Origin: Hungatella sp. UBA3048
Lineage (GTDB): Bacteria > Bacillota > Clostridia > Lachnospirales > Lachnospiraceae
DNA length: 43,362 nucleotides
NCBI GenBank assembly: GCA_002367105.1
Contig: DFCS01000026.1
Coordinates: forward strand, 7,231 to 50,592
Reading direction: 5' to 3'
Below, piece by piece: positions 16,098 through 23,691 of the stretch (positions are counted from its first letter, which is position 1; each line of letters starts with the position of its first letter). A program made the position numbers and the translations under genes. The notes under the pieces are model-generated. The model had not been told where the DNA came from. It saw only the letters and a list, made by a program, of their open reading frames with translations, and did no database searches.

Positions 16098-16943
16098 TTA
16101 TAAAGTGTCAAAGCGGATATAGGTGCGGTCATCAAAGCTGTCATTACCCCTAACCAGTCCTTTGGTGCCCTTATTTTCCCGAAAGCAGAGGGGGTCTTTT
16201 TGTATGAGCTCCTTTAAGGCGGCTTCGCTTTCAGCCAGAGTCTCCTTAAGGACTGGATAGCCGTCGCTTGCAAGGACTAACTGGGTGTGTGGGGGCACGG
16301 TATGGATGATGACACGATCTGAGTGAATGGGAAAACCGTTTAACACATCATATCCATAGTCAGAGTCCTCATTGGCGAAAAGAAGCTGGCGGCGCAGGAG
16401 GGGAAGAATGTATTCCCTTCCGGTGTCATGGCCGGAAAGTGACGCTTCTGTCCGGCCTGAAAGAAGCTCTGTTTGAATATAAAGGCTTCTGACCTGGGAA
16501 AGCAGGCTGTCAATGGCTTTTACTTGCTGATGGTGAACGCCGCCAATGAGACATTGGCAGTCACCAAAGACCCATACCTCCCTGCGGCTGATACTATACA
16601 GGATAATAACTGCCTGCAGGCGTTCTTCAGGTCTTTCCTCCAGGATGGGGCGCCGTAAGCGGCAGGCTCTGGCCAGAGAGCCGTTTAAATAGTCCATGGC
16701 GCCGGCGCCGTCAATGCCGGAAGGCATGGTGCTTAAGGCATCAAGCAGCACCTCTTTTGCGTAGCGTCCGCTGGTCATGTTTTCTGAGCTGTCAACTGGG
16801 TTTTCGGGCCAGGTAAGGGATCCCTTGCTTGTAACTCCGTCGGCTACTGCGATAAAGTCCTCATTTACAAACAGCCCATCTTCACACAGGCTGCTTCCCA
16901 TATGTTTTGGGATAATGGATTGTTCTATGATATGTATGGCCAT
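16098..16943 (-). CDS. PP2C-like (PPM-type) protein phosphatase domain protein
   Basis: This is a 281-residue cytoplasmic protein. Motifs match PPM-type Ser/Thr phosphatases: CEDG near residue 20, AVADGVTSKG at about 32-41 (metal-binding Asp35), a central VFGD, ASDGYP, and GNDSFDDRT near the C-terminus. The start is ATG 16943, since GGAGGTG lies 6 nt upstream and overlaps the earlier ATG at 16958. It stands alone, convergent with the mutase gene and divergent from the sensor operon, with no protein kinase next to it. Such stand-alone PPM proteins can act on phosphoproteins or as regulators; the target is unknown. Confidence 0.72.
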   Translation of the reverse strand: MAIHIIEQSIIPKHMGSSLCEDGLFVNEDFIAVADGVTSKGSLTWPENPVDSSENMTSGRYAKEVLLDALSTMPSGIDGAGAMDYLNGSLARACRLRRPILEERPEERLQAVIILYSISRREVWVFGDCQCLIGGVHHQQVKAIDSLLSQVRSLYIQTELLSGRTEASLSGHDTGREYILPLLRRQLLFANEDSDYGYDVLNGFPIHSDRVIIHTVPPHTQLVLASDGYPVLKETLAESEAALKELIQKDPLCFRENKGTKGLVRGNDSFDDRTYIRFDTL

Positions 16944-16968
16944 GGCAGGCACCTCCATTTGTCTATTA

Positions 16969-16981
16969 GGTAAAGTTTACC
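16969..16981. promoter_or_regulatory. Palindrome in the divergent promoter region
   Basis: GGTAAAGTTTACC is a perfect 13-nt palindrome between the PP2C-like gene and the sensor operon. It could be an operator for either direction. Confidence 0.45.
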
Positions 16982-17002
16982 ATAAATATGGTCTTCTGCC
17001 CA

Positions 17003-17031
17003 TGGAAAAACAAGCACTTTTTTGATATAAT
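17003..17031 (+). promoter_or_regulatory. Promoter of the sensor lipoprotein / two-component operon
   Basis: TGGAAA (17003-17008), 17 nt, TATAAT (17026-17031). The layout is identical to the promoter at 10463-10491. Confidence 0.55.
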
Positions 17032-17076
17032 GGACAAAACGAAACCATATTACAGACAGGAGAGGAGGAGGCGGCT

Positions 17077-18141
17077 ATGAGACTTTCTGACAGCACCAGG
17101 AAAAGATGGCCGGCAGTCTGTGCACTGTCATTTATTTGCTGTCTCCTGCTGTCTTCCTGCAGGCCGGAAGCGGGGGAGCAGCCCATGAATTCCCAGGCTG
17201 ACCTGGTGGTTTACTCGGTCCAGGAAAAAGGGATATGTGAGCCTGTCGTTAAGGAGTTCGAGGAACGTACCGGCCTTAATGTAAAGGTGGAATCCGGGTC
17301 CTTGGAGGAGCTGTTAAATAAATTGGAGGATGGCAGCGGCCCATATGGTGATGACGGAGAAGCGTGGGATGTGGTATTTGGGGTAGGAATTGAGACCCTG
17401 GAAGAAAAAAAGGAATACTGGCAGGTTTATGAAAGCACGGAAATCCCAACCATAGCCGGGGCGTTCCGGTGTGGAGACCATAAGTGGACCAGCTTTTCCG
17501 CCTGCCCCTTAGTCATCATGTACAACACCAATGTAGTGACATACCGGGAGGTGCCTGAGGGCTGGGCCAGCTTATTGGAGCCAAGATGGAAAGGCAGGGT
17601 TGCTTTTGTGGATCCCGGTATTTCCGATATCTATTCCTCAGCGCTGGCTACGGCTGTCTATACGTACCGGGGAGAAGGAGACTATATGAAGCAGCTGGCA
17701 GATAACCTGGAATACGGGAGTCTTTCCAGCTTATCGGAGGTGAATTCCGGCATTTTGGATGGCAGATATTCCCTGGGGGTCACCATAGAAGGAGCAGCCC
17801 AGGCGCTGCGCTTAAGAGGCGCAGACGTAGATTACATATACCCGAAAGAAGGAACCACGGTGCTGCCGGATGGGACTGCCATTGTAGACGGCTGTCCCCA
17901 CCCGGAGGCGGCCAGGCGTTTTTTGGATTTCACGGTCAGTAAGGATACGCAGAGGATCCTTGTTTCGGATTTAAACAGGCGCTCCGTGCGGATGGATGTA
18001 CCTCCTCTGCCAGGACTATCCCCTGTCAACAGGCTTCCCATCATAGATATGGATTTAAAGGGTCTTACCCGGAAAAAAAAGGAAATCCAAAAGCAATGGA
18101 ATAATGTTCTGACTGTGTACAAAAGGAGGACTGGAGGATGA
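17077..18141 (+). CDS. Sensor-associated solute-binding lipoprotein
   Basis: This is a 354-residue lipoprotein with a signal peptide ending in LLSSC (Cys28). The mature domain is homologous to the importer's binding protein at 10560-11675. It shares the P-x-W-x-x-L-x-x-P-x-W-K-G-[KR] stretch, the YPK[DE]GT[ST] and PDG ligand-loop motif and a C-terminal NxxxRxVRxDxx stretch. No permease or ATPase lies next to it. Instead its stop overlaps the histidine kinase start (ATGA), so it probably presents ligand to the kinase rather than to a transporter. The ligand is likely the same as the importer's. ATG 17077 follows AGGAGAGGAGGAGG. Confidence 0.8.
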   Translation: MRLSDSTRKRWPAVCALSFICCLLLSSCRPEAGEQPMNSQADLVVYSVQEKGICEPVVKEFEERTGLNVKVESGSLEELLNKLEDGSGPYGDDGEAWDVVFGVGIETLEEKKEYWQVYESTEIPTIAGAFRCGDHKWTSFSACPLVIMYNTNVVTYREVPEGWASLLEPRWKGRVAFVDPGISDIYSSALATAVYTYRGEGDYMKQLADNLEYGSLSSLSEVNSGILDGRYSLGVTIEGAAQALRLRGADVDYIYPKEGTTVLPDGTAIVDGCPHPEAARRFLDFTVSKDTQRILVSDLNRRSVRMDVPPLPGLSPVNRLPIIDMDLKGLTRKKKEIQKQWNNVLTVYKRRTGG

Positions 18142-19832
18142 AGTGGTACGGTCAGTTTTCTTTCAAGACACGGGTATTTTTGGGATGTCTGCTGGTAGCT
18201 CTGGTGCCTCTGACTTTTTCAAGCGTGGTGGTTACCAGGCTTTTTACAGCTTCCATTAACCGGCAGCTGGAGGAGGTAAGCGCAAAATTGACCCAGCTAT
18301 TTGAAAACTGTGAGAAGGCCTGTGAGACTTTTACCGCAGACGGTACAGCAGCAAGGGTGATGATCGATAAAGATGCCATTGAGATGCAGAAGGATTTATA
18401 TCTGTCCTTATATCAGGCAGTTCAGGAGATATACAGCAGCGCCCAGTTCAGCATTTATGATTCCGGCGGAAAGCTTCGTTTTACAACGGATACTGCTTCA
18501 AAAAACAGCTCTCTCCCCATCCGCTGGGGTCTTTTAAAGAAGGCCCAGGAGGTGAGCGGGATCACCTATTACAGGACCGATCCCTATCTTCCGGGAACGG
18601 ATAAAAATATCCTGATGCAGGGAGCCTATTCCCTGGAAAATTCCCACGGAGCAAGAACCGGATATGTGGTCCTGGATTTTTCCCGTGAAAACTTTGACAA
18701 TCTGTTAAATGGCTTCTATTCTTCCGGTGATACATTTTTGGTGCTGGATTCCCATCAGAGGCCCATTTACTGTTCCAGTCCGGAGTACGGGGAAAAGGAG
18801 ATCAATGACATCATCTTTCATGGTGTGTCAGGGCATGAGGGAGAAAAGGGAAGAGGAGTGTATACCAGGTATTTATGGACCAGGGAACCTTCCCAGGGAA
18901 TCTATGTCATCTTAAGACGCTCCGCACCAATCAGTGCTGAAGCCATCCACACCATGGGAACGGTAAGCATACTTTTATCGGCTCTTGGTCTGGTCCTCTG
19001 CCTGATGATTTCCGGTGCCCTGTCAAGAGGCATTGCCCAGCCGGTGAGCCAGCTGGATAAGGCTATGGCAAAGGTGAAAAAAGGGGATTTATCTATCCGC
19101 ATTCATACAAACCGGCAGGATGAGCTGGGAAGGCTGACAGAAAGCTTTAACCAGATGACAGGCGATTTGCAGAAATACTTAGAGGACACGGTTCAAAAGC
19201 AGAAGGATTTAAATAAGACTACCATTAAACTGTATCAGACCCAGCTAAACCCTCATTTTCTCTATAATACCCTGGATACGATTAAATGGAATGCCAGGAT
19301 CAACCAGATCCCTGAAATCGCCATATTGGCGGAGAATCTGGCGTTAATCCTGCGAAGAAGTATTTCCAGCCGCCCTTTCATCACCCTGAGGGAGGAATTA
19401 GAAACCATTGAAAGCTACATTCAGATCCAAAAAATCCGTTTTACGGGACGATTCCTCTATGAAACAGAGATACCGGACCAATTGGAGGACTGCATGGTGC
19501 CAAGAATGTTTTTGCAGCCATTGGTGGAGAATGCCATCATCCATGGGCTTGATGGGTGCGAGAACGGATACATCTGTATTTTTGCAGATCAGAAAGATGA
19601 AGTATTAAGCATATCCATTACGGATGACGGGTGCGGGATGGATAAGGAAATGGTGGACTGGATCAACAGTGACAATCCAGTGAAAAGAGATGGACACTTA
19701 GGGCTTTATAATGTGATCCGTATACTGAAAATTTATTACGGACAGGAATATGGGATCAGGGCGGAAGTAACAAAGGAGGGAACCACCATTGCGTTAAGGC
19801 TGCCGGTCCAGAGGGAGGTGACGGATGTATAA
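18138..19832 (+). CDS. YesM-type sensor histidine kinase
   Basis: This is a 564-residue membrane kinase. One membrane helix is near residues 13-33 and a second near 274-297. About 240 extracellular residues between them probably contact the lipoprotein encoded just upstream. HAMP lies at about 298-350. The His_kinase domain has the phospho-acceptor His373 in LNPHFLYNTLD, and the HATPase domain has LVENAIIHGL (about 460-469), DDGCGM and GLYNVIRIL. The gene overlaps both neighbours by 4 and 8 nt. YesM/YesN-type pairs usually control sugar or peptide uptake genes, and here the Fbp/Afu-type importer is the obvious target. Confidence 0.9.
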   Translation: MKWYGQFSFKTRVFLGCLLVALVPLTFSSVVVTRLFTASINRQLEEVSAKLTQLFENCEKACETFTADGTAARVMIDKDAIEMQKDLYLSLYQAVQEIYSSAQFSIYDSGGKLRFTTDTASKNSSLPIRWGLLKKAQEVSGITYYRTDPYLPGTDKNILMQGAYSLENSHGARTGYVVLDFSRENFDNLLNGFYSSGDTFLVLDSHQRPIYCSSPEYGEKEINDIIFHGVSGHEGEKGRGVYTRYLWTREPSQGIYVILRRSAPISAEAIHTMGTVSILLSALGLVLCLMISGALSRGIAQPVSQLDKAMAKVKKGDLSIRIHTNRQDELGRLTESFNQMTGDLQKYLEDTVQKQKDLNKTTIKLYQTQLNPHFLYNTLDTIKWNARINQIPEIAILAENLALILRRSISSRPFITLREELETIESYIQIQKIRFTGRFLYETEIPDQLEDCMVPRMFLQPLVENAIIHGLDGCENGYICIFADQKDEVLSISITDDGCGMDKEMVDWINSDNPVKRDGHLGLYNVIRILKIYYGQEYGIRAEVTKEGTTIALRLPVQREVTDV

Positions 19833-20589
19833 AGTCATAGTTGTGGAAGATGAGACGATGGTCCGCCGGGGAATCATTTTGACCATTAACTGGGCGGCTC
19901 TGGACTGTGTGATAGCGGGCGAGGCTGCTAATGGGGAGGAAGGGGCCAGTCTGGCAAAACGGCTCTCCCCGGACATTATCGTGACTGATGTGAAGATGCC
20001 CCGCATGGACGGGGTGGAGATGATCACCAAGCTTCGTAAAGAAGGGTGCAGAGCGAAGTTCATTATCCTGACTGCTTACGGGGATTTTAAGTACGCCCAA
20101 AGCGCATTGCGGTTAGGGGTCAGTGATTACCTCTTAAAGCCCTTAAAGGATGGAGATTTAGAACAGGCCATCCTGCATATCCGGAGCCAAATCGAGCAGG
20201 GAAAGGAAAAGGAGGCAGGAGAGGCTTCGGCACCGGTGCTTCTTTTTAATGCGGACAAGAAATCCAAGAACAAATATGTGGCTGAGGCAATCCGGTACAT
20301 CCGGATGCATTATCAGGAGAACATTACCATTAGTACTGTGGCGGAATATCTGGAAATCAGCGAAGGATATTTGAGCAGGGTGTTAAAAAAGGAAACGGAT
20401 TATACATTTACCAGCTATCTTACATTTTACCGGATGCAGGTAGCCATGTCCCTTCTAAAGGACTGCCGGGTCAAGGTTTATGAGGTGGCGGACCAGGTGG
20501 GATATTCGGATACCGCCTATTTCAGTGCACAATTTAAAAAGCTTTTGGGAGTATCGCCTTCCGAATATCAGGAAAGATGCGGTAAATGA
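19825..20589 (+). CDS. YesN-type response regulator with AraC DNA-binding domain
   Basis: This 254-residue cytoplasmic regulator partners the kinase upstream. The receiver domain (about 1-120) has acidic residues near 9-10, the phospho-acceptor Asp55 in VTDVKMPRMDG, and Lys in the LLKPLKDGD loop. An AraC-type double helix-turn-helix fills about 155-252, with SEGYLSRVLKKET and a VADQVGYSDTAYFSAQFKK second helix pair. It overlaps the kinase gene by 8 nt. It probably activates the two TGGAAA-17-TATAAT promoters at 10463 and 17003. Confidence 0.92.
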   Translation: MYKVIVVEDETMVRRGIILTINWAALDCVIAGEAANGEEGASLAKRLSPDIIVTDVKMPRMDGVEMITKLRKEGCRAKFIILTAYGDFKYAQSALRLGVSDYLLKPLKDGDLEQAILHIRSQIEQGKEKEAGEASAPVLLFNADKKSKNKYVAEAIRYIRMHYQENITISTVAEYLEISEGYLSRVLKKETDYTFTSYLTFYRMQVAMSLLKDCRVKVYEVADQVGYSDTAYFSAQFKKLLGVSPSEYQERCGK

Positions 20590-20617
20590 GAGGGTTTTGT
20601 CTGCCGGTTTAATTCTA

Positions 20618-20646
20618 TTGTAAATGAATGGTAAATATGGTATAAT
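20618..20646 (+). promoter_or_regulatory. Promoter of the superoxide reductase gene
   Basis: TTGTAA (20618-20623), 17 nt, TATAAT (20641-20646), 48 nt before the start codon. Confidence 0.65.
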
Positions 20647-20693
20647 GAGAATATAATTCAATAAAGATTCAAAAGACGAAGGAGGTTATTACT

Positions 20694-21068
20694 ATGAAGT
20701 TTTTAAAGTGTAACCGTTGCGGTAATATTGTAGCGGTTGTGGAGGAAAAGGGCGGCACCATTACCTGCTGTGGAGAAAATATGCACGAATTGGTAGCCAA
20801 TACAACAGATGCTGCAACTGAGAAGCACGTTCCGGTTATTGAGATTGACGGTCAGCATGTAAAAGTTACAGTTGGTTCCGTTGAACACCCAATGCTTCCT
20901 GAACATTTCATCGGTTGGATCGCATTAGAGACCAAGCAGGGCAATCAGAGAAAGATATTGAATCCTGGTGATAAACCAGTGGCTGAATTCATGCTTTGCG
21001 ACGGAGATGAAGTAGTTGCCGCATACGAATACTGTAATCTTCACGGATTATGGAAAGCAGATAAATAA
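20694..21068 (+). CDS. dfx: Desulfoferrodoxin (superoxide reductase)
   Basis: This 124-residue cytoplasmic enzyme reduces superoxide to hydrogen peroxide without making O2, typical of anaerobes. The N-terminal desulforedoxin domain has the Fe(SCys)4 ligands Cys6, Cys9, Cys25 and Cys26. The catalytic iron site has His45, His65, His71, Cys114 and His117 (CNLHG), with a Glu-Lys pair just before His45. Both centres are complete, so this is a two-iron enzyme of normal length. GGAGG precedes ATG 20694, and the gene is monocistronic between its own promoter and a strong terminator. Confidence 0.96.
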   Translation: MKFLKCNRCGNIVAVVEEKGGTITCCGENMHELVANTTDAATEKHVPVIEIDGQHVKVTVGSVEHPMLPEHFIGWIALETKQGNQRKILNPGDKPVAEFMLCDGDEVVAAYEYCNLHGLWKADK

Positions 21069-21076
21069 AAAAGTTG

Positions 21077-21113
21077 AAAAGCTCATGGACCTGATGGTCT
21101 GTGAGCTTTTTTT
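21077..21113 (+). terminator. Terminator of the superoxide reductase gene
   Basis: A 14-bp stem between 21077-21091 and 21096-21110, with two G-T pairs and a TGAT loop, ends in seven T at 21107-21113. Confidence 0.9.
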
Positions 21114-21127
21114 AGCAATACCAATGA

Positions 21128-21156
21128 TTGACATCTGCCCGGATTTGCTCTAGTAT
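21128..21156 (+). promoter_or_regulatory. Promoter of the DUF4317 gene
   Basis: TTGACA (21128-21133), 17 nt, TAGTAT (21151-21156), 40 nt before the start codon. Confidence 0.65.
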
Positions 21157-21196
21157 TAATTCTGAAGTTTTACATTAGGATAGGAGAAGCCGTAGA

Positions 21197-22354
21197 ATGA
21201 ATAAGAAAGAAGCTAACGAAATAAAGAAACTTTTTACTCCTGCTAACTGTGCCATCAGCCGTATCTGTGGCTGTTATGTGGACGCGGAAAAGAACAAAAG
21301 AACGGAGATTAAGGAAGCATTTTTATCACTCCCGGAAGAAGAAGCGTTTAAATATTTTGCCATCTTTAGAAGCGGCCTGTCAGGGACGATTGGTAAGAAC
21401 ATGGTCAATATGGAATTTCCATTACATACGGAAGCTGAGGACGGAACCCAGAACTTTCTATTAAAGCTTCGGGATAGCCAGTTAAAGGATGATGCCCTGA
21501 TTGAGGAATTTTATGATAAGGTGATCGCAAGCTACGATTACGGCGAGAATTTTTACATTATCCTCATTCATTGCGCCTACGATATTCCCGCAAGGTCCTC
21601 TGATGGACTTGAGATGGAGGATGCCTCTGATTTTGTTTATGAATTCATCCAGTGCTCCGTCTGCCCGGTGAAACTTTCAAAGGCGGGCCTTTGTTACAAT
21701 TCTGAGTCTAATGTGATCGAAAACCGCAGCAGGGACTGGATCGTGGAGGCTCCTGATACCGGCTTCTTATTTCCGTCCTTTAACGACCGGAATACGGATA
21801 TTCACAGCCTTTTATACTATATCAAAAACCCGGAGCAGATGCCGGAACGCTTAATTGATGAGCTGCTTGGCTGTGTGATACCAATGTCAGCCAAGAGCCA
21901 GAAAGAAACATTCCAGGCCCTTGTGGAGGAAACGCTGGGAGATAACTGCGATTTTGAAACGGTTAAGAATCTTCACGAAAATTTAAATGAGATTCTGGAA
22001 GAAACAAAGGATGAACCGGCTCCCTTCACCCTGGACAAGTATCAGATGAAAAGGCTGCTGGAGAACAACGGAGCCAGCCAGGAGAAGCTTGAGGAGTTTG
22101 AGCAGCGTTACAGCGAAAACGAAGAAACGTCTGTGCCTCCCTTCATCGCTTCCAATGTGGTTAATACCAGAAGCTTTGAGATCAAGACAACGGATGTGAG
22201 CATCAAGGTAGCGCCTGATAAAACCTATCTGGTAGAAAACCGGATGATCGACGGCCGGCCATGCATCGTCATCGGCATCAGTGAGCATGTGGAAATCAAC
22301 GGAATTACGGTAAGGCCCATAGCAGCAGATAGAACAATGGAGCCGGAAGAGTAA
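21197..22354 (+). CDS. DUF4317 family protein of unknown function
   Basis: This is a 385-residue soluble protein with no signal peptide or membrane helix. It matches what I recall of the DUF4317 family of Lachnospiraceae and relatives, with an N-terminal MNKKEANEIKKLFTP-type start and an ICGCYVDAEKNK stretch. The middle is acidic, and the C-terminal ~120 residues have a helical segment followed by a beta-rich end. No catalytic motif is evident. It has its own promoter and shares a terminator with the convergent acyltransferase gene, so the context gives no functional clue. ATG 21197 follows a weak GGAGAAG ribosome site. Confidence 0.75.
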   Translation: MNKKEANEIKKLFTPANCAISRICGCYVDAEKNKRTEIKEAFLSLPEEEAFKYFAIFRSGLSGTIGKNMVNMEFPLHTEAEDGTQNFLLKLRDSQLKDDALIEEFYDKVIASYDYGENFYIILIHCAYDIPARSSDGLEMEDASDFVYEFIQCSVCPVKLSKAGLCYNSESNVIENRSRDWIVEAPDTGFLFPSFNDRNTDIHSLLYYIKNPEQMPERLIDELLGCVIPMSAKSQKETFQALVEETLGDNCDFETVKNLHENLNEILEETKDEPAPFTLDKYQMKRLLENNGASQEKLEEFEQRYSENEETSVPPFIASNVVNTRSFEIKTTDVSIKVAPDKTYLVENRMIDGRPCIVIGISEHVEINGITVRPIAADRTMEPEE

Positions 22355-22368
22355 CACTCACCGGCTCC
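22339..22368. terminator. Bidirectional terminator overlapping two gene ends
   Basis: GGAGCCGG (22339-22346) pairs with CCGGCTCC (22361-22368), with GAGT/ACTC nested inside. The stem contains the stop codons of both convergent genes, a very compact arrangement. Confidence 0.6.
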
Positions 22369-23518
22369 TTAATGGATGGATCAGACCTTTAAAAAGGGTC
22401 TGGACACAAAGAACTACGGTCTGGTCAAAGAGAAATGCCGCTGCGGCTGACAGAACCAGAACCAGAAAAAAGGAAAGCAGGGTGCTGCCTGCCATGCCAA
22501 AATCAAGTCCGCTGATATGAAGCCGTTCCCTGACAAAATAGAGTACGGCCCAGTGTACTAAAAGGATGGAATAGCTGTGCCGGATCAAAAAGCTTATCAC
22601 GATCCCAGGCTTTGGAAGCCGGTTTTCCAGGGAGCGGAGCATAAGAAAGACCGAGGCTGCTAAGAGGATCATGGCAGGAGCGCCTTCTGCCAATAGGATG
22701 GCCTTGTAATCAGGCCGCAGGGCAGTACAGAGGACGGTAAATAAGCAGGCTGAAAAGCCAAGTCCCCACCAGGCTTTCCTGTATTTCATGGAAATGGGCT
22801 GCGCAAAGTAATAGCCAAGTAAAAATACCCCTTCCCATGGGTTTATCATAAGCTCAAAGTTTAAGGGAAGACCAATGGCAGGCAGATAAACCGCCAGACA
22901 GCGGAAGAGAAGGATCAAAACCGCCAGTCCGTGAAGCATGGAGCCGTTTAGATGCTTTAAAAGGATGCTGAAAAACGGAGCCAGGATATACAGAGACAAA
23001 ATGACATAGATCACCCATAAATGGGGTGCCCACCCAATAGGGCCGGCCGCCATATCCTTTAAGGCCTTAAAAATTCCGCTTATAAAGCCGGAATTGAAAT
23101 ACTGACAGGAGAGCAGGATGTAAATGCAGTAGTAGCAAAAAAAGGGAAGAGCCACCTGTAGGAATCTTTTATAGTAAAAAACAGCCAGGCTGTCTCTTTG
23201 TTCTCTTAAGATCAAAGCGCCGCTGTTCATGATAAACAGTGTGTTGCAGACCAGAAGAATGGAAGAAAGGGACTGCACCGCCACCCATTCTTTGGTACCG
23301 CCGGTAAGTCCGGCTGTGGAAAAATCCAGACAGTGTACTAAAATAACGAAAAGAGCAGCAATGAGACGGACATAATCCAGATAGAGAATCCTGCTTTTTC
23401 CGGCATCATTTCCTAAAAACAGATGTTTGATGTAATTTCTGTCCTTAAGCTGCCGCCTGATATGAATGCAGCAGGAAATTGCTGTAAAAGCCAGTATTGT
23501 CATCTGTAATTTTCCCAT
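22358..23518 (-). CDS. Acyltransferase 3 family membrane protein
   Basis: This is a 386-residue integral membrane protein with about ten hydrophobic helices. The family hallmark is near residue 50 (LDYVRLIAALFVILVHC), where the conserved R and H of acyltransferase-3 proteins (OafA/WecH type) are present. Such enzymes transfer acetyl or succinyl groups to cell-surface sugars, glycopeptides or lipids. A ribosome site, AAAGGAAC on the minus strand, precedes ATG 23518. No glycan or antibiotic genes are near, so the substrate is unknown. It is convergent with the DUF4317 gene and divergent from the endonuclease gene. Confidence 0.82.
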   Translation of the reverse strand: MGKLQMTILAFTAISCCIHIRRQLKDRNYIKHLFLGNDAGKSRILYLDYVRLIAALFVILVHCLDFSTAGLTGGTKEWVAVQSLSSILLVCNTLFIMNSGALILREQRDSLAVFYYKRFLQVALPFFCYYCIYILLSCQYFNSGFISGIFKALKDMAAGPIGWAPHLWVIYVILSLYILAPFFSILLKHLNGSMLHGLAVLILLFRCLAVYLPAIGLPLNFELMINPWEGVFLLGYYFAQPISMKYRKAWWGLGFSACLFTVLCTALRPDYKAILLAEGAPAMILLAASVFLMLRSLENRLPKPGIVISFLIRHSYSILLVHWAVLYFVRERLHISGLDFGMAGSTLLSFFLVLVLSAAAAFLFDQTVVLCVQTLFKGLIHPLRSR

Positions 23519-23691
23519 AAGTTCTGTTCCTTTCCGGTCCGGTTATTCTCGCGAAGGCTTTAGTTTCCACCATTATATCACAGGAAGCCGTTCATCACAA
23601 ACCAAACCCTTAAGGTGTTCCATGGAAAATTTCGTGGTCAATCCCCAGAGGCTATGATATACTTAAGAAAAAGGAAACGTACAGAGAGGAA

